This document shows positions 16,736 to 25,859 of a stretch of 33,523 nt of DNA, piece after piece. Within the stretch, counting starts at the first letter, position 1. Each line of letters opens with the position of its first letter. This DNA is from Alcanivorax sp. (GTDB taxonomy: Bacteria > Pseudomonadota > Gammaproteobacteria > Pseudomonadales > Alcanivoracaceae), in assembly GCF_014762765.1 (NCBI RefSeq), contig NZ_JABURH010000103.1, positions 17,154 through 50,676 on the forward strand, read 5' to 3'. The position numbers and the translations under genes were made by a program. The notes below the pieces were generated by a model, which ran no database searches, had not been told where the DNA came from, and saw only the letters and a list, made by a program, of their open reading frames with translations.

Positions 16736-17584
16736 ATGTTGCTATCCGTGTTTCAAGCCTTGATGGCGGGATACAGTCGGCTGCTGCCGGGCAGGGCCAG
16801 CGATACGGCGCTGCACCTGTTAACCACGCCCCGGGTGACCAGAGGTCCATTGTCGTTCCGGGGATCAGAGCCGGATCTGACCGTCTCGCTGGGTGACCGG
16901 GCGCAATTGGCGATCTGGCAAGGCGGTGAGGAGGCCGCGCTGTTTGTGCATGGTTGGTCTGGCCGGGCCACACAGATGTCGCCTTTCATCAACGCGGTGG
17001 ACGCCCACCGTTACACCCGCTACGCCCTGATTCTGCCGGGGCATGGTCCACAGGCAGATGGGCCGGCCCATGTGGGGGATTTTATTGCGTCGATTCGTCT
17101 GGCGCTGGACTTTATCGGCGGCCCGGTGTCCGTTGCGCTGGGGCACTCCATGGGGGCTGGGGCGCTGGCGCATGTGGCTGCGCAGGATCCCCGTCTTGAA
17201 CGGCTGGTGCTGATTGCCGGGCCGGCGGAATTTCGCGGCCTGGTCAATAATTTCGCTGCGTTTCTACATCTGGGGGAGCGGGCCCGTCTTCAGCTTCTGC
17301 AAAAGATGGCGGCCCGGGTGGGGATCGGTTTTGATGCGCTGAATATCGCCCGGTTGGGTGGGCAGATACGTGGCCCGGTATTGCTGATCCATGACACCGG
17401 GGACCGGGAAATTCCTTTTGTAGAAGGCCTTCGTCTGCAACAGGCCATTCCCGGCGCGACCCTGTATCAAACGCAAGGGCTGGGCCACCGGAGAGTGCTC
17501 AGGGATACGGTGGTGATCGATACCGTTACGGCGTTTGCGAATCCGCCAACGGTTTCGCAGGCGCCGGTTAAAGCTCTTGCTTGA
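16736..17584 (+). CDS. Alpha/beta hydrolase under probable MarR control
   Basis: This 282-residue protein has an alpha/beta hydrolase fold. The oxyanion-region motif VHGWSG is at 71-76, the nucleophile elbow GHSMGAG has Ser138, the likely acid is Asp223 (HDTGDREIP), and the likely base is His251 (GLGHRR). The short N-terminal stretch is not a convincing signal peptide, so it is probably cytosolic or loosely membrane-bound. It may be an esterase, lipase or thioesterase; the substrate is unknown. ATG at 16736 has a strong AAGGAGA 6 bases upstream. The gene converges on and overlaps marR by 17 bases (17568-17584), and both have a matching operator-like site, so MarR probably represses it until a small-molecule (possibly fatty or aromatic) inducer binds. 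Confidence 0.85.
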   Translation: MLLSVFQALMAGYSRLLPGRASDTALHLLTTPRVTRGPLSFRGSEPDLTVSLGDRAQLAIWQGGEEAALFVHGWSGRATQMSPFINAVDAHRYTRYALILPGHGPQADGPAHVGDFIASIRLALDFIGGPVSVALGHSMGAGALAHVAAQDPRLERLVLIAGPAEFRGLVNNFAAFLHLGERARLQLLQKMAARVGIGFDALNIARLGGQIRGPVLLIHDTGDREIPFVEGLRLQQAIPGATLYQTQGLGHRRVLRDTVVIDTVTAFANPPTVSQAPVKALA

Positions 17585-18029
17585 CCCGGGAACTGAAGCG
17601 GTGAAGTTGGCTGGCCATGTTGTCCCACTCTTCTTTGCCCACCAGTGACTCGAAGACATCCTGAGCTTCCTGCCAGTGTATCAGCGCCCGCTGGTAGAGA
17701 GCCTCGCCCTCGGTAGTGAGCGACAGCCCCAATGAGCGCTTGTTGCCGGTGGGTTCGGATTCCACCAGGCCTTTCTCGATCAGTTTGTCCACGGTGCGCT
17801 GCAGGGAGGTTCGCTCCATGCCCAGCCATTCGGATAACTGGAAGATAGATTCCGGCGGCTGGGCCTTGATGGCATTGAGGATGGAAAACTGGGTAATGCG
17901 AAGGCCGGTGTCCGCCAGCTTGTTGTTGTAGAGGCGGGTGACCAGGCGTGACAGCACCCGGGAATGCAGGGCGGCGCAATGGCGGCCCACTTCCAGGGGG
18001 GCGAGCGTATCGGTCTTGTCTTGGCCCAT
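17568..18029 (-). CDS. MarR-family transcriptional regulator
   Basis: This 153-residue winged-helix repressor has the MarR layout: N-terminal dimerisation helices, then ITQFSILNAI (45-54), a helix-turn-helix around 62-85 (SIFQLSEWLGMERTSLQRTVDKL in part), and the wing SEPTGNKRSLGLSLT (91-105). No conserved redox cysteine of OhrR type is near the N-terminus; a single Cys18 is present but not in the OhrR context. Start ATG at 18029 has GGAGCG upstream. The promoter has a perfect TATAAT at 18063-18068 inside the operator-like site, so it likely represses itself. Its 3' end overlaps the convergent hydrolase, an arrangement that gives an antisense link as well as a shared operator. Confidence 0.92.
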   Translation of the reverse strand: MGQDKTDTLAPLEVGRHCAALHSRVLSRLVTRLYNNKLADTGLRITQFSILNAIKAQPPESIFQLSEWLGMERTSLQRTVDKLIEKGLVESEPTGNKRSLGLSLTTEGEALYQRALIHWQEAQDVFESLVGKEEWDNMASQLHRFSSRVKQEL

Positions 18030-18049
18030 CGGTGCGCTCCGCTAATTTA

Positions 18050-18068
18050 TTGGTGTATATGCATTATA
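18050..18068 (-). promoter_or_regulatory. Putative MarR operator and -10 box of marR
   Basis: On the minus strand the site reads TATAATGCATATACACCAA. TATAAT is a consensus -10 box; the rest matches the hydrolase site at 16706-16724. Binding here would block the promoter directly, as in classical autorepression. Confidence 0.65.
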
Positions 18069-18110
18069 GGGGCGCGGTGAGCCCTGTTGTCCAGTGCGGC
18101 GATATGGTGA

Positions 18111-19379
18111 TTACGGTGGTGCCTGGCCAATGAGCTCCAGAGTCTGGCCATCGCGAAGAATGGTAATCCTGATGCTGGCGCCGGGATCGCTGGTATCCAT
18201 CAGTTGAGCTACCTGGCGATGGTCGGTCACCGGGGTGTCGTTCCAGCTCAGTAACTGGTCTTCGTAACGCAGTCCCAGCCGATCAGCGGCGGCGCCTTCT
18301 CCCACCCAGCGTACAAAGGTGTTATCGCCCCGACTGGTGACTGACAATGCCCAGCGATGCTGGATTGTTCGGAGTGGGAACCCGTTGCGATCAAATTGCC
18401 AGTCCATAAACCCGAAGAACCAGGGGTTACGGTGCTTGTGGTCCAGGTACCATTGGTTGTTGCGCCCAAACCGGATCAAGCTCTGTTGGGATGCCAGATC
18501 CAGACGCCATTGCTGCTCCTCGATGCGCAATAACCAGGGGGCACATTGCCGTTGCTCGATGGGATAACGGATGACGGCCAGCGGGCCGCGGCGGCTGGGG
18601 CCGAGCAGGGTCTGCGCCGGGCCACATTGCTGGTAGCTGCTGGCAAGATTGTCCATCTGTGCTGGTGCGATGACCCAGTCGGCCAGCATATCGCGGGTGT
18701 TGTTAGTGTAAATGGACAGGTCTGGCCGGTCGTTGTGGGCAGCCATGGCTGCCAGGTAGTGCTGTACCGCCTGTTCCGGTGTGGTCGCAGTGGAAACGTT
18801 ATCGTGTCCGCCTGCCGTTTTTGGCGCCGCTTCGCCGATCTGCGCCGGGACGCTGGCGCCACCGCCAGCGCTGAAGGCTGACTGTGTCGGGGTCTGAAAC
18901 GCCTGCTTGGCTTTCGCTTGGCGAGCCCGTTCAATGATCAGTTCCGTGGTGGCGGCAATACCATCGGCGACCCGGTTGTGGCGAAAGAAGGGCACCATCT
19001 GCTGGCGTTCAAGATAGGAGACAAAGGCGTCGGTATAAACGCCTTCCAGGGCCGTGGAGACTTCCAGGCGGACTTCATTCTGCTGGGGGTCGAGCAATAG
19101 CAGCAAGCCGCGGCCCGTCTGGCTGCGTTGCCCTGCGCCGCTGTCCTGAAAGTGACGGCGAGCACGCTGATTGATGTCCCCCTCAGCGGCCTGGATCACT
19201 AGCCGGTAGTCGATGTCGTGGTCTTCGAGAAGATAGTGGTTCTGGGTGTTGAGTTGTTCGCTGGCGGCTTTGCTCAGGAACTCTTCTTCATCATTCAGCC
19301 ATTGCCGGTTGTCACAGCCCGTAAGCAGAAACAGGGCGGGCATGATGCCGAGAACGAGCAGGCGAATGCGTCCATGCAT
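18111..19379 (-). CDS. TPM-domain lipoprotein with C-terminal PDZ domain
   Basis: This is a 422-residue envelope protein. The signal ends in a lipobox LLTGC with Cys22, so it should be a lipoprotein. Residues of roughly 30-165 match the TPM fold (DYRLVIQAAEGDI, GRGLLLLLDPQQNEVRLEVS, LEGVYTDAFVSYLERQQMVPFF), known from proteins of the TPM_phosphatase family, some linked to photosystem repair or membrane-protein quality control. A low-complexity linker (about 175-200) leads to a middle domain of unknown type (about 205-340), then a PDZ domain (about 345-420: FVRWVGEGAAADRLGLRYED, QLLSWNDTPV). PDZ suggests binding of protein tails. No protease domain is present. ATG at 19379 has AAGGAG upstream. 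It is 96 bases downstream of hemB on the same strand. Confidence 0.8.
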   Translation of the reverse strand: MHGRIRLLVLGIMPALFLLTGCDNRQWLNDEEEFLSKAASEQLNTQNHYLLEDHDIDYRLVIQAAEGDINQRARRHFQDSGAGQRSQTGRGLLLLLDPQQNEVRLEVSTALEGVYTDAFVSYLERQQMVPFFRHNRVADGIAATTELIIERARQAKAKQAFQTPTQSAFSAGGGASVPAQIGEAAPKTAGGHDNVSTATTPEQAVQHYLAAMAAHNDRPDLSIYTNNTRDMLADWVIAPAQMDNLASSYQQCGPAQTLLGPSRRGPLAVIRYPIEQRQCAPWLLRIEEQQWRLDLASQQSLIRFGRNNQWYLDHKHRNPWFFGFMDWQFDRNGFPLRTIQHRWALSVTSRGDNTFVRWVGEGAAADRLGLRYEDQLLSWNDTPVTDHRQVAQLMDTSDPGASIRITILRDGQTLELIGQAPP

Positions 19380-19475
19380 GGTGCTCTCCTTGTGGTCATG
19401 TTTGCCTGGAAAGGTTCAACGTCGAGCAAACAGCCGGCTTGGCTGTGCCGACACCTTACCCCGTGTCACTCCAGT

Positions 19476-21005
<1,530 letters not shown>

Positions 21006-21007
21006 TC

Positions 21008-21520
21008 ATGGGCCGCTGGCGACCAAAAGGCATTCCTGCTTCCAAGTACATTACCGCTGAAGGTTACAAGAAGCTCAACGATGAGCTGCAATACCTGTGG
21101 AAGGAAAAGCGCCCGGCGGTGACCCAGGCGGTGCAGGAAGCCGCCGCCCAGGGGGACCGGTCCGAGAATGCCGAATACATCTATGGCAAGAAACAGCTCC
21201 GCGAGATTGACAGGCGGGTACGTTTTCTCAGCAAACGCCTGGATGACATGACCGTGGTGGATCGCTTGCCGGAAGACCAGAGCAAGGTGTTTTTCGGGGC
21301 CTGGGTGGAGCTGGAAAACGAGGACGGCGATATTGAAACCTACCGATTGGTGGGGCCGGACGAAACAGATGCAAAGCGGCACTACATCAGCATCGATGCG
21401 CCATTGGCACGGGCCTTGCTGAAGAAACAGATAGACGATGAGGTGGTGGTCGATACCCCTGCCGGGGAGCGGTGTCTGTTCATCAGCCGTATCTGGTATG
21501 AGCGAGGTGAAAGGCGTTGA
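21008..21520 (+). CDS. greB: Transcription elongation factor GreB
   Basis: This 170-residue protein rescues backtracked RNA polymerase by stimulating cleavage of the nascent RNA. The N-terminal coiled coil has the acidic tip GDRSENAEY with D50 and E53, which reach the polymerase active site. The GreB-specific IYGKKQLREIDRRVRFLSKRL follows (first 20 residues from Ile58). The C-terminal FKBP-like domain has YISIDAPLARALLKK. GreB rather than GreA is favoured by IDRRVRFL and the N-terminal pattern. E. coli GreB is 158 residues; the N-terminus here is longer by about 12. The ribosome-binding site GAGGTG overlaps the end of the VOC gene. Confidence 0.95.
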   Translation: MGRWRPKGIPASKYITAEGYKKLNDELQYLWKEKRPAVTQAVQEAAAQGDRSENAEYIYGKKQLREIDRRVRFLSKRLDDMTVVDRLPEDQSKVFFGAWVELENEDGDIETYRLVGPDETDAKRHYISIDAPLARALLKKQIDDEVVVDTPAGERCLFISRIWYERGERR

Positions 21521-21609
21521 GCCAGCTCTGTCATGGACAAACGAACCCCTGCGCAACGGCGCTGTCTTATCAATCTGGTCACAACACGATAACCAAAGGC
21601 TTATAGCCC

Positions 21610-22236
21610 ATGAGCGCCAACCGCCGTATCTGGTTCTTTATCCGCAAGTCCCTGCTGGGTGGACTCACCATTCTGTTGCCCATTTCCATCATCGTGTTTT
21701 TCTTCCGCTGGATTTACCAGACGGTGACGGAAATGATCGCGCCGTTTACCACGGTATTTATCCGCGCCTTTGACCTGCCCAAATTCGTGGCCGACTGGTT
21801 GTCGGTGCTGGCGGTTCTGGTGCTGTGCTTTCTGGTGGGTACCCTGGTGGCCACAAGGGTGGGCAGTTGGCTGTGGCATCAGTGGGAAGAAAACGTAATG
21901 ACCCGGCTGCCGGGCTACAAGACGGTCAAGGAAGTGATCGGCCAACTGATGGGCAGCAACAGCGACAGCCCGTTCAGTCGTGGTGAGGTAGCACGGGTGT
22001 GGCTGTATGGCAGAGACACGGATGTGTCAGTCACTGCACTGGTCACCTCCCGCCATGCGGACGGCCATGTCACCATCTTCGTGCCCACGGGCCCCAATCC
22101 CACCAGCGGTTTTATCTATCACGTGGACCAGGATCTGGTGGAGTTACACCCGGAGATCGGCGTGGAGAGCATGATGAAAACCGTGGTCTCCTGCGGTGCA
22201 GGCACGGCGGCCTTGTTCAAGACCGACAAAGCGTAG
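21610..22236 (+). CDS. DUF502 inner-membrane protein
   Basis: This 208-residue protein has two membrane segments, about 13-35 (FIRKSLLGGLTILLPISIIV in part) and 62-88 (DWLSVLAVLVLCFLVGTLVA in part). It is followed by a soluble domain with PGYKTVKEVIGQL, VTIFVPTGPNPTSGFIYHV and a C-terminal GVESMMKTVVSCG. This is the layout of the DUF502 family, which is widespread and of unknown function in bacteria (relatives in plants are COV1-like). It follows greB by 89 bases on the same strand. The TAG stop lies in a short heptad repeat shared with the intergenic DNA. Confidence 0.9.
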   Translation: MSANRRIWFFIRKSLLGGLTILLPISIIVFFFRWIYQTVTEMIAPFTTVFIRAFDLPKFVADWLSVLAVLVLCFLVGTLVATRVGSWLWHQWEENVMTRLPGYKTVKEVIGQLMGSNSDSPFSRGEVARVWLYGRDTDVSVTALVTSRHADGHVTIFVPTGPNPTSGFIYHVDQDLVELHPEIGVESMMKTVVSCGAGTAALFKTDKA

Positions 22237-22255
22237 CTACAAGCTAGAAGCTAGA
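22235..22255. repeat. Three tandem heptads at the end of the DUF502 gene
   Basis: AGCTACA, AGCTAGA and AGCTAGA follow one another and start within the TAG stop codon of the DUF502 gene. They fill nearly all of the gap to the convergent stop at 22258-22260. It is too short to judge further. Confidence 0.5.
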
Positions 22256-22257
22256 AT

Positions 22258-23487
22258 TCAGCCTCTCGCCGCCACCGACTTCTCCCCCAGCGCCGCCTTC
22301 ATGAAATCGCGCATGGCTTTCAGATACAGCCCCTGATCCAGATGCAGCAGATGATTCCCCGGGAACCAGTGCAGATCGCAATTTCCCCAGTGCTGGTGCA
22401 GCAGATGGCTATGCTTGGGTGGCGCGAAGCGGTCGCCGGCTCCGCCGATAATCATGCGGCCGGCTTGCGGTACCTTGCACGGCCACGTCAGTGGTGAATG
22501 CAGTGCGGTGATTTCCCGCAGGCCCTGCAGGTCGGTGCCGTAGACCTTCTTCAGCAGGCTCACTTGCAGATTGATCGGGAACCAGCTCTGCATCAGATCC
22601 ATGATGCTGACCAGCGGCACATTGGGAATAGCGAAGGCCAGATCATCTTCCAGCGCCGCCAGTAATCCGGTGGTGTAACCGCCCAGGGAAATGCCGGTGG
22701 CGCCCATGGCCGGCGTGCCCTGGGCGCGCAAATAATCCATGAACAGACGCAGGTCATGGATGGCGTGTGCAAAGGTTTCGTTGAGCAGGGCCATCCCCTG
22801 ACTGAAAAACTGTGCGCCACTGAACGGGGCAAGGCGGCCCTTGCGGCGTCCGTGAAACGGCAGGGTGTAGAGCAAGACATCAAAGCCCTGCTTGTAAAAC
22901 CAGGGCAGCGCCAGCCAGCGGGTGTTGAGCCAGTAGGGGTCGGCGACAAAGCCGTGGATCATGATCAGCGTCGGGCGCGGTTCGCCGTGGTGCCGCCAGT
23001 GCTGGGCCCAGGCGGTGCGGTTGCGGCGATGGCTCAGGTAACGGTCACGTAGGGCCGGGTTCCTGGGCTCGAAGGGCGAACGAAAACGCAGGGTATGGGC
23101 GTCGCCATCCTCCGGTTGAAAGTGATAGGGGGCCACCGGAATACGTTCAATGTTTGCCGTCTGTGTAGGCCGGGCAAAGAACGTATTGGGATTATCTTCC
23201 TGGAGAAAAGGGCGGTAAAAATCCACCAGCGCACGTTCTTCCTTTTGCCGGGAGATATTCAGTGTGGCGGGCAGGGCCGCAGCGCCGGCCATACTGGCCA
23301 GTCCGGTACGCGCCAGGGTGTCGATGCTGGCGGTGTAGTCGATTCGCCAGCGGGTATCATTATCTGCGAGAAAATGATCCGGCAGCGCATGGAAGTTGCC
23401 CGGTAGAGTCTGCCACCAGGGCTGGCTCAGTCGTGGCAGATCCTCGTCACAATAATCGTCCTGATGAATACGGGGCAGTTCGGTCAT
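22258..23487 (-). CDS. Alpha/beta hydrolase, ABHD18/DUF2048-like
   Basis: This 409-residue protein has a long N-terminal part without clear motifs, followed by an alpha/beta hydrolase core. IMIHGFVADPYW is at about 175-186, the nucleophile elbow is GISLGGY with Ser267, the acid is probably Asp352 (GGAGDRFAPP), and the base is His379 or His382 (PGNHLLHL). PFHGRRKGR and the general layout resemble ABHD18-type proteins. No signal peptide was seen. Substrate unknown, probably an ester or thioester of a lipid. Start ATG 23487 has GGGAGG 5 bases upstream. It follows the HSL-type esterase gene on the same strand (67-base gap). Confidence 0.8.
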   Translation of the reverse strand: MTELPRIHQDDYCDEDLPRLSQPWWQTLPGNFHALPDHFLADNDTRWRIDYTASIDTLARTGLASMAGAAALPATLNISRQKEERALVDFYRPFLQEDNPNTFFARPTQTANIERIPVAPYHFQPEDGDAHTLRFRSPFEPRNPALRDRYLSHRRNRTAWAQHWRHHGEPRPTLIMIHGFVADPYWLNTRWLALPWFYKQGFDVLLYTLPFHGRRKGRLAPFSGAQFFSQGMALLNETFAHAIHDLRLFMDYLRAQGTPAMGATGISLGGYTTGLLAALEDDLAFAIPNVPLVSIMDLMQSWFPINLQVSLLKKVYGTDLQGLREITALHSPLTWPCKVPQAGRMIIGGAGDRFAPPKHSHLLHQHWGNCDLHWFPGNHLLHLDQGLYLKAMRDFMKAALGEKSVAARG

Positions 23488-23504
23488 GCCGCCTCCCTGT
23501 CATT

Positions 23505-23538
23505 AAAAAAATCAGTAAACGCCAGTGGTGCAGTGGCG
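23505..23538 (-). terminator. Weak hairpin with T-run after the HSL-type esterase
   Basis: On the minus strand a 5-bp stem CGCCA / TGGCG (23534-23538 / 23520-23524) is followed after 8 bases by seven T (23505-23511). The stem is short and the T-run offset, so partial read-through into the next hydrolase is likely. Confidence 0.3.
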
Positions 23539-23554
23539 GCAATGACCAAAACAG

Positions 23555-24445
23555 TCAGGCGGTGCGGATAAACTCGACCACGCGTTTCAGGTCCTGATTA
23601 GCCTCCGGCAGGAAGGGAACCATGATCGGCCAGACATGGAACAGGCCGGAGCGCTCAATCCATTTCACCCGCACACCGGCCTTTTCTGCTGCCTTGCGGA
23701 CTTGTTTGCCATCCGGGTAAAGCACTTCGTCGGTACTGGCGGTAATCAGTAGTGGACACACGCCACTGTAGTCACCCAGGCAGGGCGACGCGTAGGGATG
23801 CTTGCGGTCTTCCAGATTGGGTAGATAGATATCAATCACGGTGCGGATAATGTCCGCCGACAGCATGGCGTCACTGGCATCCAGAGCGGCCAGCACCTTG
23901 TCATCCGGGAAGGCATTGCTGGCCGGCGAAAACAGCACCGCGCAGCGCGGTTGGGGGAGGCCCTTGTCGCGAATATGCAGCAGGGTGGCCAGGGTCAGGC
24001 CGCCGCCGGCGGAGTCGCCAGCAATCACGATATCACTGGGATTCTTGCCCTTGGCCAACAGGTATTCGTAGGCTTCCATCACCCGGTTCACGGCTGACGG
24101 AAAAGGGTGCTCGGGCGCGAATGGATAAAGGGGCAGATAGACTTCGCCATGTAGCTGTTTTGCCAGGCGCCCGGCCAGGTTGTGATAGGTCTTTGTGACC
24201 CCGCCAATATAGGCGCCGCCGTGCAGATACAGCACCGTGGTGGATGGGTTGCTGACACTCAGGTGGTCGCCTTCGAACTGTGGTTCGCGGATCTGGTTGA
24301 GTGTCACCTTCCGGGGCAGCAGGGTGAGAACCGGTGTGTCATTGAACACCTTGCGCAGGTGACGAACCAGTTGCTGTTCGTTGAGGCCGTGACGTTTGAT
24401 CGTGCGGCGGGTTACCGCCTTGATAATTTTTGCCTGAATGCTCAT
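23555..24445 (-). CDS. HSL-family (hormone-sensitive lipase-like) carboxylesterase
   Basis: This 296-residue alpha/beta hydrolase has all hallmarks of bacterial HSL (family IV) esterases: the oxyanion motif HGGAY at 75-79, the nucleophile elbow GDSAGGG with Ser145, the acid Asp239 (TASTDEVLYP), and the base His270 (GLFHVWP). These enzymes hydrolyse short- to medium-chain esters. No signal peptide is present, so it is probably cytosolic. Start ATG 24445 has GGAAGA upstream. It lies between a racemase and another hydrolase on the same strand, a grouping consistent with lipid or branched-chain ester degradation. Confidence 0.93.
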   Translation of the reverse strand: MSIQAKIIKAVTRRTIKRHGLNEQQLVRHLRKVFNDTPVLTLLPRKVTLNQIREPQFEGDHLSVSNPSTTVLYLHGGAYIGGVTKTYHNLAGRLAKQLHGEVYLPLYPFAPEHPFPSAVNRVMEAYEYLLAKGKNPSDIVIAGDSAGGGLTLATLLHIRDKGLPQPRCAVLFSPASNAFPDDKVLAALDASDAMLSADIIRTVIDIYLPNLEDRKHPYASPCLGDYSGVCPLLITASTDEVLYPDGKQVRKAAEKAGVRVKWIERSGLFHVWPIMVPFLPEANQDLKRVVEFIRTA

Positions 24446-24535
24446 GTGTCTTCCGTATTGATTGTTCTTTTATTCACTACTGTATGACTTGCGGCCTGGC
24501 AGTAGCAGGGTTGATCGGGTCAGAAAGCGCCGGCT

Positions 24536-25738
24536 TCAGGCCCGGCGCTTATCCTGGTCAGCAAACAAAGGGTTGTGCTCGCCAAGTGATGGGCTGTCAC
24601 CGTCGCGGGTCTGTGCGCCCACAAAACGGATGGGGGAGCGCAGCACCGGTCCTTTCTGGCTGTCGGTTACCAGACCTCTTGCTTGTACCTGTTCATTGGC
24701 CAGGGCCTCCTCCAGCGTGAGGATGCCGGAGACGCAGGTATCCTTGTGGGCCAGCCGGGCGTCCCATTGATCGCGGGTGCGGGTCAGCAGGATCAGTTGG
24801 ATGGCCCAGCGCACCGGTACCATCAGGCGCCGCAGTTTTTTCGGGTCGGCGGCCAGCTTGGTCAGGGCATCGTTGCCGCTACCGGCGGGCTTGGGTTTGT
24901 CGGCGGTTGAGCTGGAAGAGTTGCCGGTTTTTTTCTTTTTCTTCTTCCAAAGAAAGGCTGGCGTAATTTCCTTGAGGAATGCCATGAAGAACTTCGGTTC
25001 CAGGGAGCCCACCGCCAGGTACCTGCCGTCGCGACAGCGGTAGACGTTGTAGTTGGCCAGGGCGCCAGTGAGCATGTCCTTGCCACGGGGCTGGCTGTTG
25101 CCGTGCTGGTGATGGGTGGCAAGGGCCATGCTCTGCAGCGCCAGGGCACCGTCCAGCATAGCCACATCTACCCAGCAGCCTTCGCCACTCTGACGGGCGC
25201 CCATCACCGCCGCAAGAATGCCGATGGCGCAGTTCTGGGCGCCGCCGGCCAAGTCGGCGATCTGCACGTTGGACATGGCCGGGCGCTTGCCGGCCAGGCC
25301 GGTCTGGTCCAGCACGCCGGCATAGCCCAGGTAATTCAGGTCATGGCCGGGGCGGTCTGCGTAAGGGCCGGTCTGGCCGTAGCCGGTGAGTGAGGCATAG
25401 ACCAGCGCCGGGTTGATGGCTTTCAGGGTGTCATAGCCACAGCCCAATTTGTCCATGACGCCAGGGCGAAAGGATTCCAGGACCACATCAGCGTCTTTCA
25501 CCAGTGCCTTGAACCGTTCCACATCGCCGGGCTGGCGAAGATCCAGGGTCAGGGACTGTTTGCCCCGGTTGACGATATCGAACAATTCCGGGGACAGTTC
25601 ACGGGCATAGTCGCCGCCATCCGGTTCCTCAATCTTGATCACTTCGGCGCCAAGTTGTGCCAGAGAGAGGGAACAGAAAGGGCCGGGCAGCAGCCGGGAC
25701 AGGTCAAGGACCTTCAGGCCGTCGAGCAATGGATTCAT
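24536..25738 (-). CDS. Alpha-methylacyl-CoA racemase (CaiB/BaiF family) with lysine-rich insert
   Basis: This 400-residue protein is a family III CoA-transferase-fold enzyme. His132 (RPGHDLNYLG) and Asp162 (NVQIADLAGG) match the proton-shuttling pair of alpha-methylacyl-CoA racemases, so it probably epimerises 2-methylacyl-CoA so that branched chains can enter beta-oxidation. A low-complexity segment at about 264-290 (six lysines, then TGNSSSSTADKPKPAGSG) interrupts the small-to-large-domain region and is not typical; it explains a length above the usual 360 or so. ATG at 25738 is chosen because MNPLLDGLKVLDLSRLLPGP is the family start and GGATCC-adjacent purines precede it; the open frame to 25918 is too long. 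It follows fadE with a terminator between. Confidence 0.88.
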   Translation of the reverse strand: MNPLLDGLKVLDLSRLLPGPFCSLSLAQLGAEVIKIEEPDGGDYARELSPELFDIVNRGKQSLTLDLRQPGDVERFKALVKDADVVLESFRPGVMDKLGCGYDTLKAINPALVYASLTGYGQTGPYADRPGHDLNYLGYAGVLDQTGLAGKRPAMSNVQIADLAGGAQNCAIGILAAVMGARQSGEGCWVDVAMLDGALALQSMALATHHQHGNSQPRGKDMLTGALANYNVYRCRDGRYLAVGSLEPKFFMAFLKEITPAFLWKKKKKKTGNSSSSTADKPKPAGSGNDALTKLAADPKKLRRLMVPVRWAIQLILLTRTRDQWDARLAHKDTCVSGILTLEEALANEQVQARGLVTDSQKGPVLRSPIRFVGAQTRDGDSPSLGEHNPLFADQDKRRA

Positions 25739-25823
25739 GGGGGGATCCTGTCGCAGAGGCAGAGTATCAATTCCTTTGCACTGCGATATCACAGAACAAA
25801 GGAATGGAAACTGAAAAAAGAAA

Positions 25824-25849
25824 ACCGAACGCCCGGAAGGGCGTTCGGT
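25824..25849 (-). terminator. Rho-independent terminator after fadE
   Basis: An 11-bp perfect stem ACCGAACGCCC / GGGCGTTCGGT with a 4-base loop (25835-25838) is followed on the minus strand by TTTCTTTTTT. It separates fadE from the racemase gene. Confidence 0.85.
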
Positions 25850-25859
25850 GTCAGGGGAG

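Noticed and set aside
19430-19446. A hairpin ACAGCC / GGCTGT between hemB and the TPM-PDZ gene
   Set aside because: The stem is only 6 bp and no T-run follows on either strand, so it is not called as a terminator.
21535-21591. A short frame of about 19 codons (MDKRTPAQRR...) between greB and the DUF502 gene
   Set aside because: There is no ribosome-binding site and no signal or pattern; chance is sufficient.
22235-22255. A CRISPR-like or tRNA-end repeat
   Set aside because: Seven-base units without spacers are not a CRISPR array, and no tRNA is adjacent.
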